A stretch of 64,000 bases of DNA, from NCBI RefSeq assembly GCF_029784155.1, contig NC_073692.1, positions 373,368,813 to 373,432,812 of the forward strand. The letters are read 5' to 3'. Origin of the DNA: Uranotaenia lowii. Taxonomy: Eukaryota > Arthropoda > Insecta > Diptera > Culicidae. Position 1 is the stretch's first letter; each line of letters begins with the position of its first letter. This document shows positions 46,552 to 57,942 of this stretch, piece by piece. Position numbers and translations under genes: made by a program. A model generated the notes under the pieces. It ran no database searches, had not been told where the DNA came from, and saw only the letters and a list, made by a program, of their open reading frames with translations.

Positions 46552-48165
46552 CTATAGCGATCGTGCTGAAGGAGCTCCATTTGGTCTAACCACCTCGCTC
46601 GTTGCGATTCGAGTGAGCTCGTGGTTTATCCTTTATCTCCATACTCCGTTCTCCTGCACGCTGCCAAAGATTGTTCTTAACACTCGTCACTCGAATACTC
46701 CGAGTGTGCGCAGGTACTCCTCGAGCAATATCCATGTCTCGTGCCCGTAGAGAACAACCGGTCTAATGAGCGTCATATACAGGTTACACTTCGTGCGAGG
46801 GCTAAGTCTTCTCGACCGTAGTTGCTTGTGGAGTCCATAGTAGGCACGACTTCCGCTGATAATTCGCCTCCGGATCTCACGGCTGGTGTCATTGTCTGCG
46901 GTCACCAGTGAGCCGAGATAGACAAAGTCTTCGACTATTTCCAGCTCGTCGCCATCGATCGTGACCTTGTTATTACTGGACAAGCGGGTTCGGTCGGTCT
47001 CGGATCCGCAGGCCAGCATGTACTTCGTCTTGGACGTATTAATCATCAACCCAATCCTTCCTGCTTCGCGTTTCAGTTTGCGGTAGATGTCTTCCACCGC
47101 CGCAGATGATCTGCCGACTATATCAATGTCATCGGCAAAGCAGATAAGTTGACTGGATCTGCTGAAAATCGTGCCCCGCATTTCGCCCACCGCTCGTCGA
47201 ATAACACCTTCTAGCGCCACGTTGGACATCATGCAGGATAGACCATCACCTTGTCGAAGCCCCCTGCGCGATTCGAATGAATTCGACAATGCACCCGAAA
47301 TCCGCACACAGCACTGCGTTCCATCCATCGTCGCCTTGATCAGTCTGATCAGCTTCCCGGAAAAGCCGTTCTCGTCCATGATTTTTTATAGCTCGTTACG
47401 GTCGATCGTGTCGTGTGCGCTCGGTTTCGCATGTTAGTCACTACGAAGAGTTTTGAGTGCATGTTCACCATCACCAGTGGTCTGAATCGATGTTGACGCC
47501 TCGACAGGTTCTGACGTCGATGATGTCCGAGAAGGGCCGGCTGTCTATCAAAAAAATGTCGATCTAAACTTGCGTTTGGTATGGTGATCTCCAGGTGTAC
47601 TTGTGTGGAAGGCAGTGCAGGAAAAAGGTACTTTGTACAGCCATTCGTTTGGAGGCGGCGAAATCTATTACTTTTAGGCCGTTTTCGTTGGTCAGCTGGT
47701 GCGCGCTGAACCTTCAACTGTCGATCTAAATTCCTTCTCCTGGCCGACCCGAGCATTAAAATTCCTGATGACGATCATAATATCATGTTTTGGGCAGCGG
47801 TCTTATTCACACTCCAGCTGTGGGTAGAATACGTCTTTGTAGTCACCGGTAATTCCGAGGTGAGGGCTCTGCACGTTGATGATGCTGATGTTGAAGAAGC
47901 GGCCCTTGATTCTCAACCGGCACATTTGTGAGTCGATCGGCATCCACCCGATTACGTGTTTTTGCATCTTCCCCATCACTATAAAAGCTGTTCCAAGCTC
48001 GGAACGTTCGTATCATGGAGCCCTTCCACCATACCTTTGGCAGGATTACGATGTCAAATTTGCGGCTCTTCAATTCGTTGGAGAGCACGTGGGTACTGCC
48101 CATGAAATTTAGAGATCGACAGTTCCATGTTCCTAGTTTACAGTCCCTTTTCGTTTCGCTATTTG
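46552..48165 (-). pseudogene. RTE-like LINE remnant with large internal deletion
   Basis: Runs on the - strand. The 5' part shows the endonuclease start (GTWNCRSLNFMGSTHVLSNE, about 48130-48070) and, in shifted frames, VNIDSD-like and HKYTWRSP-like words. The endonuclease is joined near 47420 directly to the RT palm: RRGLRQGDGLSCMM, ICFADDIDIVGR (catalytic FADD), INTSKTKYML and VYLGSLVTADND. A stop follows LEEYLRTLGVFE, with more remnant to about 46552 (FGSVQENGVWR). Much of the region between endonuclease and palm is missing and several frameshifts are present. It is a different family from the neighbouring copy at 48317-51735. Confidence 0.85.
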
Positions 48166-48316
48166 TTTCATCTTCTGAGTGAAAAAGATTTTGAGCTTTT
48201 AAGTGTTAAGAACCAGCGAAGTGTTATACACTTTGTTTCCTTTTAATTTCAATTTATCTTTTAGACTATAAAGAACCATTGAAACGTCAAAATGATTTCT
48301 TGGTGAATTAGATGAA

Positions 48317-51300
48317 CTTACTTACTTACTTAATGATCCCGCGCCCATCCTCCGGTGCATAGGGCCGTGGTAAAAGACCTCCACTGTTGACGATCCGGAG
48401 CCAGCGTCTTCACTTGGTCCCAGTCAAGATTCTCGTCGACAGTTCGGATTTCAGCGGCTAGGCTTCGTCGCCACGAGTTTCTGGGTCTGCCTCTTCTTCG
48501 ATGACCTTCTGGATTCCAATCTAGCGCCTCTCTGCAAATCTCGTTTTCATCTCTTCGCAGCGTGTGCCCAATCCATCTCCACTTACGTTCCCGAATCTCG
48601 ATTTCTAGCGCCCTTTGATGACACCGGCGATGCAGTTCCTCATTCGAGATCCAGTTGCCAGGCCACCAAGCGCGGATGATATTCCGCAGGCAGCGATTTA
48701 CAAATACTTGCAGTTTTCGCGTCGTTACCGCATATGTGCATCAAGTTTCGCACCCGTACAGCAATACGGATTTGACGTTTGAGTTGAAGATTCGGATTTT
48801 CGTTCGTAGAGAGATCTGGCGTGATCGCCAGATGTTTCGGAGACTCGCAAACGCAAATCGGGCCTTTCTGATCCGGGTTTCGATGTCTTTTCTGGTACCA
48901 CCATCTGGCATTATCTGGCTACCAAGATACTGGAAGCACTCCACTTTCTCAACTTGTTGCCCAGCTACCATGGAACTGGAGGGATTTTCTGTGTTGATCT
49001 CCATCGACTTGGTCTTTCCGACATTGACTTTGAGACCTGCTGCCTTGGAACTTTCGGTGAGGTCGTCGAGTTTGCTCTGCATATCTGGTTGTGTTTGGGC
49101 GAGCAAAACAATATCGTCAGCCAGGTCAAGGTCGTTCAGTTGCTCCATTGTTAAAGGATTCCACGGCAATCCTCGGTTCGGTGCACAGTCAATCGATCCA
49201 ATCAGAATATCATCCATTACGATTAGAAAAAGTAGCGGTGATAGAATACATCCTTGTCTCACTCCAGCAGTTACCGGGATTGGTTCGGACAAGACACCGT
49301 CGTGCAAGACCTTGCACGAAAATGCCTCGTATTGTGCTTCGATGAGACGGACTAGTTTCTCTGGTACTCCTCTTCGCCTTAGAGCCGCCCAGATGTTTTC
49401 ATGGTTAAGTCGGTCGAATGCTTTTTCGAAATCAACGAACACCAGCAGAAGAGAGTATTGAAATTCGTTGATTTGTTTCAGTATGATTCGTAGCGTTGTG
49501 ATGTGGTCCACACATGATCGTCCGGATCGGAATCCAGCTTGTTGCCGTCGGAGTGTAGCGTCAATTTTCTCCTGGATCCTGTTCAGGATCACCTTGCAGA
49601 GTACTTTGAGGGTTGTACAGATCAACGTTATGCCTCGCCAGTTACCGCACTCTGTCAGGTCTCCTTTCTTCGGGACCTTTACGAGGATACCCTGCATCCA
49701 GTCGGCCGGGAATGTTGCAGTATCCCAGATGTCAGCGAAAAGACGGTGCAACATTTGTGCTGATAGGGCAGGGTCGGCTTTCAGCATTTCAGCAGGGATG
49801 CAATCTATCCCAGGTGCTTTGTTGGATTTCATGTTTTTGATTGCCGCTTCTATTTCAGCCAGCGAGGGCGCTTCCGAGTTGACGCCATTTATGCGACTCA
49901 CTGTTGGCGCTTCGAGCTGCGGGTTCTGTTGGCCATCGCTATTCGTGACTCGGAAGAGTTGTTCGAAGTGCTCAGTCCATCGTTTGAGCTGATCTGTTCG
50001 ATCGGTCAATAACTGACCTGCTCGGTCTTTTAGCGGCATTCTTGCATTAGTCCTTGCACCACTGAGGCGGCGAGAAATGTCATATAGTAATCGGATATCT
50101 CCATTGGCGGCGGCTCTTTCTCCCTCTTCGGCTAGGGAGTTTGTCCAGGCTCTCTTGTCTCGTCTACAAGCTCGTTTAACTGCCTTTTCCAGCTCCGCAT
50201 ATCGTAAGCGGGCGGCTGCTTTGGCTGACCCGGTACATGCCTGCTCAATTCCGACTTTCGCCTTTCTCCGATCATCGACCATCCTCCAAGTTTCCTCCGA
50301 CATCCATTCACTCCTTCTTCCACAAACTTTACCGAGAGTACCATGGCTCGTCGTGATAAAGGCATTCTTGATTTCACACCACTGTTCTTCGACTGTTCCG
50401 TCTGTCAGCAGCTCCGAGGCTCGGGATTCTAGCTGTTCAACGTATGCCCTTTTCACCTCTGGATTCTCCAACCGGCGGACGTCGTATCGACACCCGACTT
50501 TCTCCTCGCGCCGTTGGACACGCGCAACTCTCAGTCGTATCTCGCCAAGGACGAGGTGATGGTCAGATGCAATGTCTGCGCTTCGTTTGTTACGAACATC
50601 AAGAAGGCTCCTTCTCCATTTTCGGCTGATGCAGATGTGGTCAATTTGATTTTCTGTTCGGCCATCTCGGGATACCCAAGTGACCTTATGTGCTGGTCGA
50701 TGGGGGAAGAGCGATCCACCAATCACCATGTTGTTGTTGCCACAAAATTCTACAAACAGCTCTCCGTTTTCGCTCATCTGTTCTAGACCATGGCGCCCCA
50801 TGATGCGCTCAAGGTCCTGATTGTCGGAGCCAATCTTCGCGTTGAAGTCGCCCAAATGCATTTGAATGTCACCCTTCGGAATTCTCTCAACCACGCTGTT
50901 CAGTTGACTGTAAAACTGCTCTTTCTCCTTCAAGTCGGCAACGTCAGTTGGCGCATAACACTGGACCATTGTAAGGTTTCTAACCCGTGTTCTAAATCTG
51001 GCTACGATTATTCTTTCGTTTATCGGTTCCCATCTAATGAGGGCCGCGTAGGCCTGCGGGCTTAACAGGAAACCAACTCCTCGTTCCCGAGTAGCATGTT
51101 CTCCTCGTATGCCAGAGTAAAGCAGGACTTGCCCGGATTGTGTCTTGTGTTCTCCAGTATTAGGCCAACGGACTTCGCTCAGTCCCAGAATTTCAAGCTT
51201 GAGGCGGCTAGCCTCTCTAGCCAGTTGTTCCAGTTTGCCTTGTTGGGCAAGGGTTAAATGCGTTCCAAGTTCCAATTCGTGTCCGTGTTTTCATGCTAAA

Positions 51301-51735
51301 AGTCGTCGCCAAAGTTCCAGGTCGGTCATTTCTTTCGGATTCCGTAGCAATTTCTGAATCGGGAACAGTAGGTTGTTAGCCTAAAGTCCCTATCCCGCGA
51401 TGGGGCTGCCATCTTGGACTTAGCTGGCGGGAGCCGCATTTCATAAATTCAGCCGCTTGCTGCAAGACAGACGCTGTTTGAGCCGCCCCTGACCTGGAGA
51501 ACAGACGCTCGGTTGTTGTTGCACGCTGCCCCTGACCTGGGGAACAGACGCGTGCGGCCACCTTCTCAGTCTGCATGCGACCAAAGCATCCACCGGGGTT
51601 GGGTACCCGATCTCCGCTTAGGTTACTCGCACCCCAGCCGGCACCGCGGGGAGGTAGAGATAGGAGTTGTGAATAAGAGGTGATAAGACCACTATGGGGT
51701 CTCGTGTTGCACATTATCCACCGTTTACCAGCCAA
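48317..51735 (-). mobile_element. RTE-like LINE, apparently full length, 13-bp target duplication
   Basis: TGAATTAGATGAA flanks both ends exactly (48304-48316 and 51736-51748). On the - strand the element starts TTGGCTGGTAAACGG, has a GC-rich 5' region of about 460 bp, one long frame, and ends CATTAAGTAAGTAAGTAAG. A short tandem-repeat tail rather than poly(A) is a hallmark of RTE-group LINEs. It sits in the ktub intron antisense to the gene. The target duplication and near-intact frame argue for a relatively recent insertion. Confidence 0.92.
48330..51275 (-). pseudogene. RTE-like polyprotein (EEP endonuclease and reverse transcriptase), one internal stop
   Basis: About 844 codons are open, then TGA (48741-48743) replaces what should be the Trp of YGCETW; the frame continues a further 136 codons to TAA at 48330-48332. 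Endonuclease: LEILGLSEVRWP, MHLGDFNAKIGSD, ENQIDHICISRKWR and SDHHLVLG. RT: KGDLTECGNWRGITLICTTLK, QAGFRSGRSCVDHI, LLVFVDFEKAFDRLN, GVRQGCILSPLLF and the catalytic LADDIVLL. The tail has RWIGHTLRRDENEIC and RRRGRPRKSWRR. Just upstream of the open start the canonical IGTWN endonuclease motif is present in a neighbouring frame (about 51285-51270), so there is also a frameshift near 51260. The tail resembles SR2/RTE-type elements; clade inferred. Confidence 0.9.
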
Positions 51736-51748
51736 TGAATTAGATGAA

Positions 51749-53528
51749 GATAGCATCTAACCCTAACCAATGCCTAGTGAAGTTACACGTCTATCCTTAT
51801 ACTATAGCGCTCTAGTATTTTTATCATATAAGGCCGGAACAAAATTGAAATCCTTCTTCTATCGCTCGGAGTTCAATCATAACAAGTGGGAGGAAAAAAC
51901 TAAAAAAAAAACTAAAAATAAATAAATAAAAATAAATTTAACAAAAGCTTGCATGCAGCACGATTGAATACTATCTGCATTGCATGAAATCGAAAAATCG
52001 AGTTATTGTAATTTTCTTGAATAACTAGATTCGCCTGCACATTTTTCGATCGGTCAAAAATTTACATAATTTTTTTTCACACCTTGTTCTGTACGTTCTT
52101 GAATTATTTGTTTACACATATCAGTAGACAAGTTTTCAATGTGACGATGTTTGCTTAGCGAAATTTCAGTAATCCACGCTAAATAGACTGTCAAATATCC
52201 CAAATCTAAAAGTATGGACCGTCCGGTCCGTACAACTGGTCAAATTGTCAAAAGCCGGACCAAGTAACAAACCAATACAGGACCGTTTCAAGGCCCTGGT
52301 TAAACGTCTGAAAGTCAACACAATATGTTAATTTTTGGAAACAAACCATGTTCATTTTAAAGCTATTCTTTGACCTGTTGCCATCAAGAATCTGTATGGA
52401 ATTGCTGGATATTTTTCAAAATTTGGATATTGAAAATTAATAAAAGTTTATTCTTTCAGTTTAAATTTATGGTAACAATTATTTGCGATAAGATAAGGAA
52501 TCATTGATATGGTTAAGAAGTGGTTGAGATTGGGGTCGAGCCTGTTGTTCTGTCGCATGTCTTCAACACGTTCCTCAGGCTCTCTACTTTGACTTCGAAC
52601 CTAGCATTCTTTGTTTTCCTAGCCTTGTTTCAATCCAGAACAATCCCGAGATACATACTTCGCTGTCCACTAGGTACGGTTTCAGAACACAGCTAATACT
52701 TGATGCTGGAAAAAAGTTCAATTGAAAAATCAATGATTTTAGCCGAATTAAATTTAAACTTCCGAATTTTGATAAAGAGTATTAATAGTGGACCCACCTT
52801 TGCCAACCTTCCCTCGTTGCAAATGGGAACCTTTCGTTTGATCTAGAAATAATATTATGTATTATTAAAGCAAAGTTTCACAACTCGCCGAAATGCCAAA
52901 AATTAAATAAGAATAAAATATTATAAAAATAGACCTTGAAATTCCGAAGAAGTTCCATGATTTTTTCAAATGTTTTGTTTACTATTTGGAATGTCATGAC
53001 TGCTGTGATTAGTTAGTTCTCGTATTCAAGAGGCATACACATTTGACGGTGAGAGAGAACAGCGAAATCGTAGAGCGAAATTGGGGATTGACGAAATTTT
53101 TGTATGCAAACTCTAGTGTAAGAAAAAATTACAATACTTTAGATAAAAAGTTTGCAAAAATGAAAAGAGTAGGCTGGTGCTGAACGGACAACACGTGTTT
53201 TATTTCGATCGTGGTAATTCTGTAAAAATTATACAAAAATAATGATTTTTTGAAATTCTAACATTCGTGTAGAATTGAACTGATTGAGTTTTTGTACCAA
53301 ATTTTCCGATACGTGGTATTCCAGTTGTCTATTGAAAGTTTTCTCAGTATAAACCTTCCTTGAATCGAACCCAGGTTCATAACCAAGTGAAACATAACCA
53401 GGTACAGTGTTTAACAGTCATGTTACTGCGGTAGTCACTGCTTTTCATATCGTGAGCTCGTTCCTTATTAACTTGATCATGATTATTAGGATAATTCTTA
53501 CCCGCACCAAAAATTGTTTCATTGAATG
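51749..53528. other. AT-rich intronic sequence, nothing recognised
   Basis: Between two transposons in the ktub intron. A more even stretch at about 52520-52690 has no identifiable coding motif. Confidence 0.45.
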
Positions 53529-53720
53529 TGTTCTGTTCTGGGCAAGCACGTCTGTTATGGTCGCTGGTTCGTCGAGAAGAGAGAGCTTGTCTCTAAATTA
53601 GCACTCAGGCTACTATGATGATTCCTATGCTAACCATAGTTGTAGCTATGGTTACTATGTGGTGGCTATTGGGGGGTATGGGTTATTCTACAGCCTACTG
53701 TGATTGACCTAATTCTAACA
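53529..53720 (-). repeat. 3' LTR (left) of the BEL/Pao-like element
   Basis: 192 bp, TGTT...AACA ends, with the polypurine tract directly to its right at about 53721-53737. It differs from the right LTR at two sites near 53677 and 53684. Confidence 0.93.
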
Positions 53721-53775
53721 TACTCCCCTCCCAACATAGTTAGATAACCCAAAATATATATAAGAATTGTTTTAT

Positions 53776-55920
53776 TTATTTTTTGGTTTGATTTTTTGTA
53801 AATTGATTGATTATTTTCGTCGATAAGATACATTTATAAATCAATTCTCTTGCTCGTTTGATGAAAATAGGCATTGAGTAGCTATCAACCGTCAGGAAGT
53901 TCTGGAGATAGCAAGTGGCTTCTTTTAGTAGACACAAATCTTTTTGGAGATTTTTCTTTGTTGTTGAGGTACTCCAGTTCTTCAACGCTTTCAAACCAAT
54001 TGGGATGTTTTGAAGACCTTACCAAATGAGGTGAGCTGATGCGGTTTAGTAGACTTTTTTTTTGTTTCCATTATAGTCGTTTTACCATCTTTTTGGCATT
54101 CGCGACTTTATCAACGGTGCAGTTGGCGGATCGTTATTGAAAAACTTATCCGGTACAACTGTGTTCGATGTTTACTCTTGGGCTCGAACTCGCGGACATC
54201 GGCTCAGGAGACAACAGACTTGCCAACTGAGCTATATCACAAGCCCAGGTTTAGTAGACGATAGATAGATTATTGACAGATTACTTATGAATTCTGTAAT
54301 AAAAAATGTTCTGGCATCAATCGGTTTGTAGCAGAAAGATTCGCGAACATTGGTGAGATTGGTCTCGTGAATTCTTACGTGATCGGTATTGAAGATCGAA
54401 GTACTTTTCTTGTGTGATGTTTGAAACTCTTCATTGCAGCCTCACAAACGCCCCCAACATTAGGCTAACAAGGCGTTAAAATTCAACTGGACTATTTCTG
54501 ACGAACAAATCATTTTTATTTCAATTGAATATACAGTTGACATAGCGTTTCTAGCGATCTCGTGTGTCACAAGTTGTTATTAGCTCCTGTCAAGTCCGTT
54601 GCATGGTTGCAGTAGATTACGAAGCTACGACTGCATTGTTTGAAGAATGTTCGTAAAGCAGCAATGAAGGCAGCACTTATGCAACTGCTAGCTAATTCTC
54701 AACCAACTTCTTTTGTAATGTAGCAATCAAATCAAGGCAACGTTAATCTTTAAAGACTTCTTCTATTTTACCCAATTTTCCATGTAAGTGAACAATCCAC
54801 CATGATTAACACCACATATCATTAATGGTTTTGGTCGATTATACCTACATAGATGCCGGTCACTAACTGAGGACCTGACTTATCCAAGTTGATTTCATTT
54901 GAAGCATGTTAAGCAACGGTGTACCATGTACTTGCCATGAAATATTTTGCCATTAAATTGGCCTTTTTTTTCAAGCATAGGTATATGTAGAAAGCCTTGA
55001 GATCTAGTGAGCAGATTTTTGAGATAATAATGTCTGGCAAACTGTGTGTGAGCAGACATTCCTCCGTAAGAAATATTTGGTGCAGTAGTTTACACTTCTA
55101 CTTCTTTTAAACGTCCCTCAACTTCAATAAAACTGGCATTTCAAAGAATTGGATTAATGTTATTAAAGTTCTTGAACATGGAATAGATTAGATGTTACAC
55201 AATAATTTTCTTTCAACCTTGAATGTTCGTTATGATTCGAATAAGAACGATTGTACCCCTTTCAATTCTTATTTGGAACTTGGTCCAAACAGTTTAGCCA
55301 TGTTATGCCTTTTTGGAGTTACGCACACAAACCAAAAGTAATAGGTTGAAAATCTTTGTGCTTTGATGTAAGTATATATTCCTTACACGATATTTCTTCC
55401 TTTGCAGTAGACTAGAAACGTCCTTGATATTTTAGCTCATGATTCGCTTAATCTTTTGAGAAACTAAGGACTTGATCACTTTTATGCTCACGATGCCGTT
55501 TTAATGACTCTCCTCTGCATTTATATTTAACATGTTCGCATGTTTGAACATAAGATGTTTCAGCAACGTTGCGGCTCTAAATTCCTTAATTGGCAAGGTG
55601 TCGTGTTCGATGTTGTTGGCAAAACTGTAGATTTAGCACGCGTTAAGACTTTATTTCACTTATCTTTTTTGATATAAAATAACAACTTCATAGTCGGGTT
55701 TTGCAGTTTCTGAGAATCCAACTTTATTCAAAACCAGCTGAAAACCGCTACAGGTGAAACCTGTCTCGAGATGATTGTTTTCATAGGTTTTGCCTGTTAA
55801 ACATGTTCCGCTTAGTTGTTTTTCATAAACATTTATGAATGAGAGTAATTCTATTGGCTCAAACACTTTTTGTAATTCAGGCATTACATGACGTTTTATC
55901 GCACCCAAATTGTCACTCAA
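53776..55920 (-). pseudogene. Decayed BEL/Pao-type pol remnants
   Basis: Only fragments remain readable on the - strand. Near 55840-55875, ELQKVFEPIELLS resembles the FDPLGLLSP segment at the end of BEL/Pao reverse transcriptase. Near 54440-54475, VGGVCEAAMKSFKHHTRKVL resembles the FGGLWEAAVKS segment of BEL/Pao integrase. Order and orientation (RT upstream of integrase on the - strand) agree with the polypurine tract. Many stops and frameshifts intervene, and a SINE interrupts the 3' part at 54055-54247. The family call rests on these two short motifs plus the 5-bp duplication. Confidence 0.65.
54055..54247 (-). repeat. tRNA-derived SINE with 12-bp target duplication
   Basis: On the - strand a tRNA-like head begins GGGCTTGTGATATAGCTC, with A box (TAGCTCAGTTGG) and B box (AGTTCGAGCCC) at about normal tRNA spacing. 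It is followed by about 110 bp of tRNA-unrelated body and an A-run at the 3' end. GGTTTAGTAGAC flanks it exactly (54043-54054 and 54248-54259). It is a SINE nested in the LTR element, not a functional tRNA gene. Confidence 0.88.
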
Positions 55921-56349
55921 CTAATCACATAATCAGAACTAATCTGTTAAAAATCGTAAAGCGGGCCCAAGAATTTTGATCCTTGGAACTTACCATTTAC
56001 GGAAACGCCTTTTTCTTTGAATCCAAGTTAGGCAATTCAAATCAAGCGCGGCTTATTATTCAGTGGATCTGGGTTTCCGGTTTGAAGTTCATTGCTATTC
56101 ACGTCTATCATTATAAATCGGGTTTATTTTCTTTACTTGAAAATTCGCTTGCTAATTCATGTCGCCATATTGCAAATTAAAGCTTAGGTCACTTGAAAGT
56201 AATTCGCAAGTTAATCGTTATTCCTCTGGTGACATCTTTAGTTTTCAAGAACGACAATTGTAAGAAACAAGACTCGCCTAATTCCATACAATAAGGCATC
56301 TTAAAATTTGAATTACCTCAAATAAGGCATCTTTACTTTCGAATCGCCC

Positions 56350-57454
56350 TACACAGTTTCTAATGCATATTGAAACTTTGCTTTTTCCCCAGGAACGGGT
56401 TCAGCCCAGAAGGGGCTGCCCAGCAACACCCAGTCCCTGGTCTAAAGCCACGGGGACTAACGGGTTTGGGCGCTCAAGGCCTCTTTTGTTCCTGGGTCTC
56501 AGGGCGTATGTTAGGCTGGGGGAGCTTTCGGATGGGTGGATTCCTACAACAAAAAGTTACCTTGGTTTAAAGCTGGTTTATTCGGCGAATTCTCGATCTC
56601 ATGTAGAAAGCACACGGGGGTTGGGCTGGTAGCGGGGAAATCGGCCCACTCGGTCGAACGTTGGAATCGCCACGGGCCGGGCGACGCCTGGTTGGGATGG
56701 GAGCGGTGCAGAACCACGCACCACGCTCACGGCACGGCTGGCCGGTTCGGTCTCTCTCCTTGGCTATGCAGACCAAACCACACGGTTTTGGCAAAGCGCT
56801 TACCTTGGTCTTCGGTGATGGGATGGAATCGGTTGTGCGGTACCACGCACGCTTGGCTGGATGATGCTGTCTCTCTCCGGTTAGACCAAGCACGCGCTAC
56901 CGGCTAAGCGCGCACTTCGAGACAATGCTGATCGGGTTCGAAACGATGGCGTGGCTGGCAAATCTAACCAACCAACACGCTGCTTGAGATTAGCACGCAC
57001 GGGTTTAGTTGATGTTGCGCGAATAGGCTGGCACACTTTTCGTATCGGTTTACTACACAAGGTCTGGCTAATCTAAACGATGGAACTGTTTCGGATCGGT
57101 TTAGATATTCTCCTTACTTTGCGGAGCACTTTCTGGGTACGTCTGCCGTCGATCGCTGCCGGGAACCAAGAGCTCTGGTGAATCGTCTTGTCTCGCCAAG
57201 AAACCTCCGCGTCTCGATGCTCGGCTATGCGTTCTACTAGAACGCATGTATTTTGAGGCGTTGCGTATGTAAGCCGTCCATCCCTTGTGCGTCTTGATTT
57301 CGTCTACTCTTCGCTGGCCACGTGTTTAAATTTGAATACGCCGTTGCGTTGCCTTGAGCTAGCTTTTTATAATATTTATTCCTAGCTTCAACCCATCAAT
57401 AAATATAAAAATAAAATTAAAGCAAAACAAAACAATGTTACCGAATTGGTAACA
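56350..57454 (-). mobile_element. GC-rich LTR-like block nested in the BEL/Pao-like element
   Basis: About 1.1 kb, much more GC-rich than its surroundings. On the - strand it begins TGTTACCAATTCGG (57454) and has a TATA-like ATTATAAAAAG at about 57365-57375 and an AATAAA at about 56575-56580, the order expected of an LTR. The TGTTACC start is shared with the LTR-like insertion at 37743-38812. The left end and target duplication were not found. Open frames on both strands (123, 108 and 89 aa) overlap one another without known domains and are not called. The alternative is the element's own leader or gag remnant. Confidence 0.45.
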
Positions 57455-57523
57455 ATGTTGATTATTGAATCGCTTCTACCATCTTTCGAAGCATCTCTAT
57501 TTTCACATTCAAAAATGAATTAC

Positions 57524-57611
57524 CTCACAGAGTATTGAGTCATCTTCAATAATGTATCGTCATCTCTCTCACAGAGTATTGAGTCATCTTCAATAATGTA
57601 TCGTCATCTCT
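57524..57611. repeat. Two tandem copies of a 44-bp unit
   Basis: CTCACAGAGTATTGAGTCAT and the following 24 bp repeat exactly once in tandem inside the LTR element, just before its right LTR. Confidence 0.9.
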
Positions 57612-57745
57612 TGAATATTTAGATTCACTTTATTGCAATATTGTATCGCCGAAACCCTCGTGTTAAGGCATCTCTTAATATTCTCATTCAGAATATTATG
57701 TTTGATTCTTACCGTCTCGATATCCGGTTCGATAGGACCACTTTA

Positions 57746-57937
57746 TGTTCTGTTCTGGGCAAGCACGTCTGTTATGGTCGCTGGTTCGTCGAGAAGAGAG
57801 AGCTTGTCTCTAAATTAGCACTCAGGCTACTATGATGATTCCTATGCTAACCATAGTTGTAGCTATGGTTACTATGTGGTGGCTATTGGGGGCTATGGGT
57901 GATTCTACAGCCTACTGTGATTGACCTAATTCTAACA
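57746..57937 (-). repeat. 5' LTR (right) of the BEL/Pao-like element
   Basis: 192 bp, same termini as the left LTR. Immediately inside on the - strand, after TAAAG, TGGTCCTATCGAACCGG is a possible tRNA primer-binding site because it begins TGG; the tRNA was not identified. Confidence 0.92.
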
Positions 57938-57942
57938 GAATG

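Larger units (their letters stand above)
53529..57937 (-). mobile_element. BEL/Pao-like LTR retrotransposon, complete by structure but non-coding
   Basis: Two 192-bp LTRs (53529-53720 and 57746-57937) start TGTTCTGTTCTGG and end ATTCTAACA on the + strand. They differ at only two positions by eye. GAATG flanks both ends (53524-53528 and 57938-57942), a 5-bp target duplication. A polypurine tract (GTTGGGAGGGGAGTA on the - strand) touches the left LTR, so the element runs right to left, antisense to ktub. The interior is about 4.0 kb, with decayed pol, a nested SINE, a GC-rich LTR-like block and no long frame. Near-identical LTRs with a ruined interior suggest a non-autonomous copy. Confidence 0.92.

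Noticed and set aside
54170..54247. A tRNA gene on the - strand
   Set aside because: A and B boxes are present, but the head continues into an unrelated body with an A-tail and 12-bp target duplication, so it is a SINE.
56363..56907. GC-rich frames of 89-123 residues as a host gene
   Set aside because: Frames overlap on both strands, have no domain, and lie between the LTRs of a transposon.
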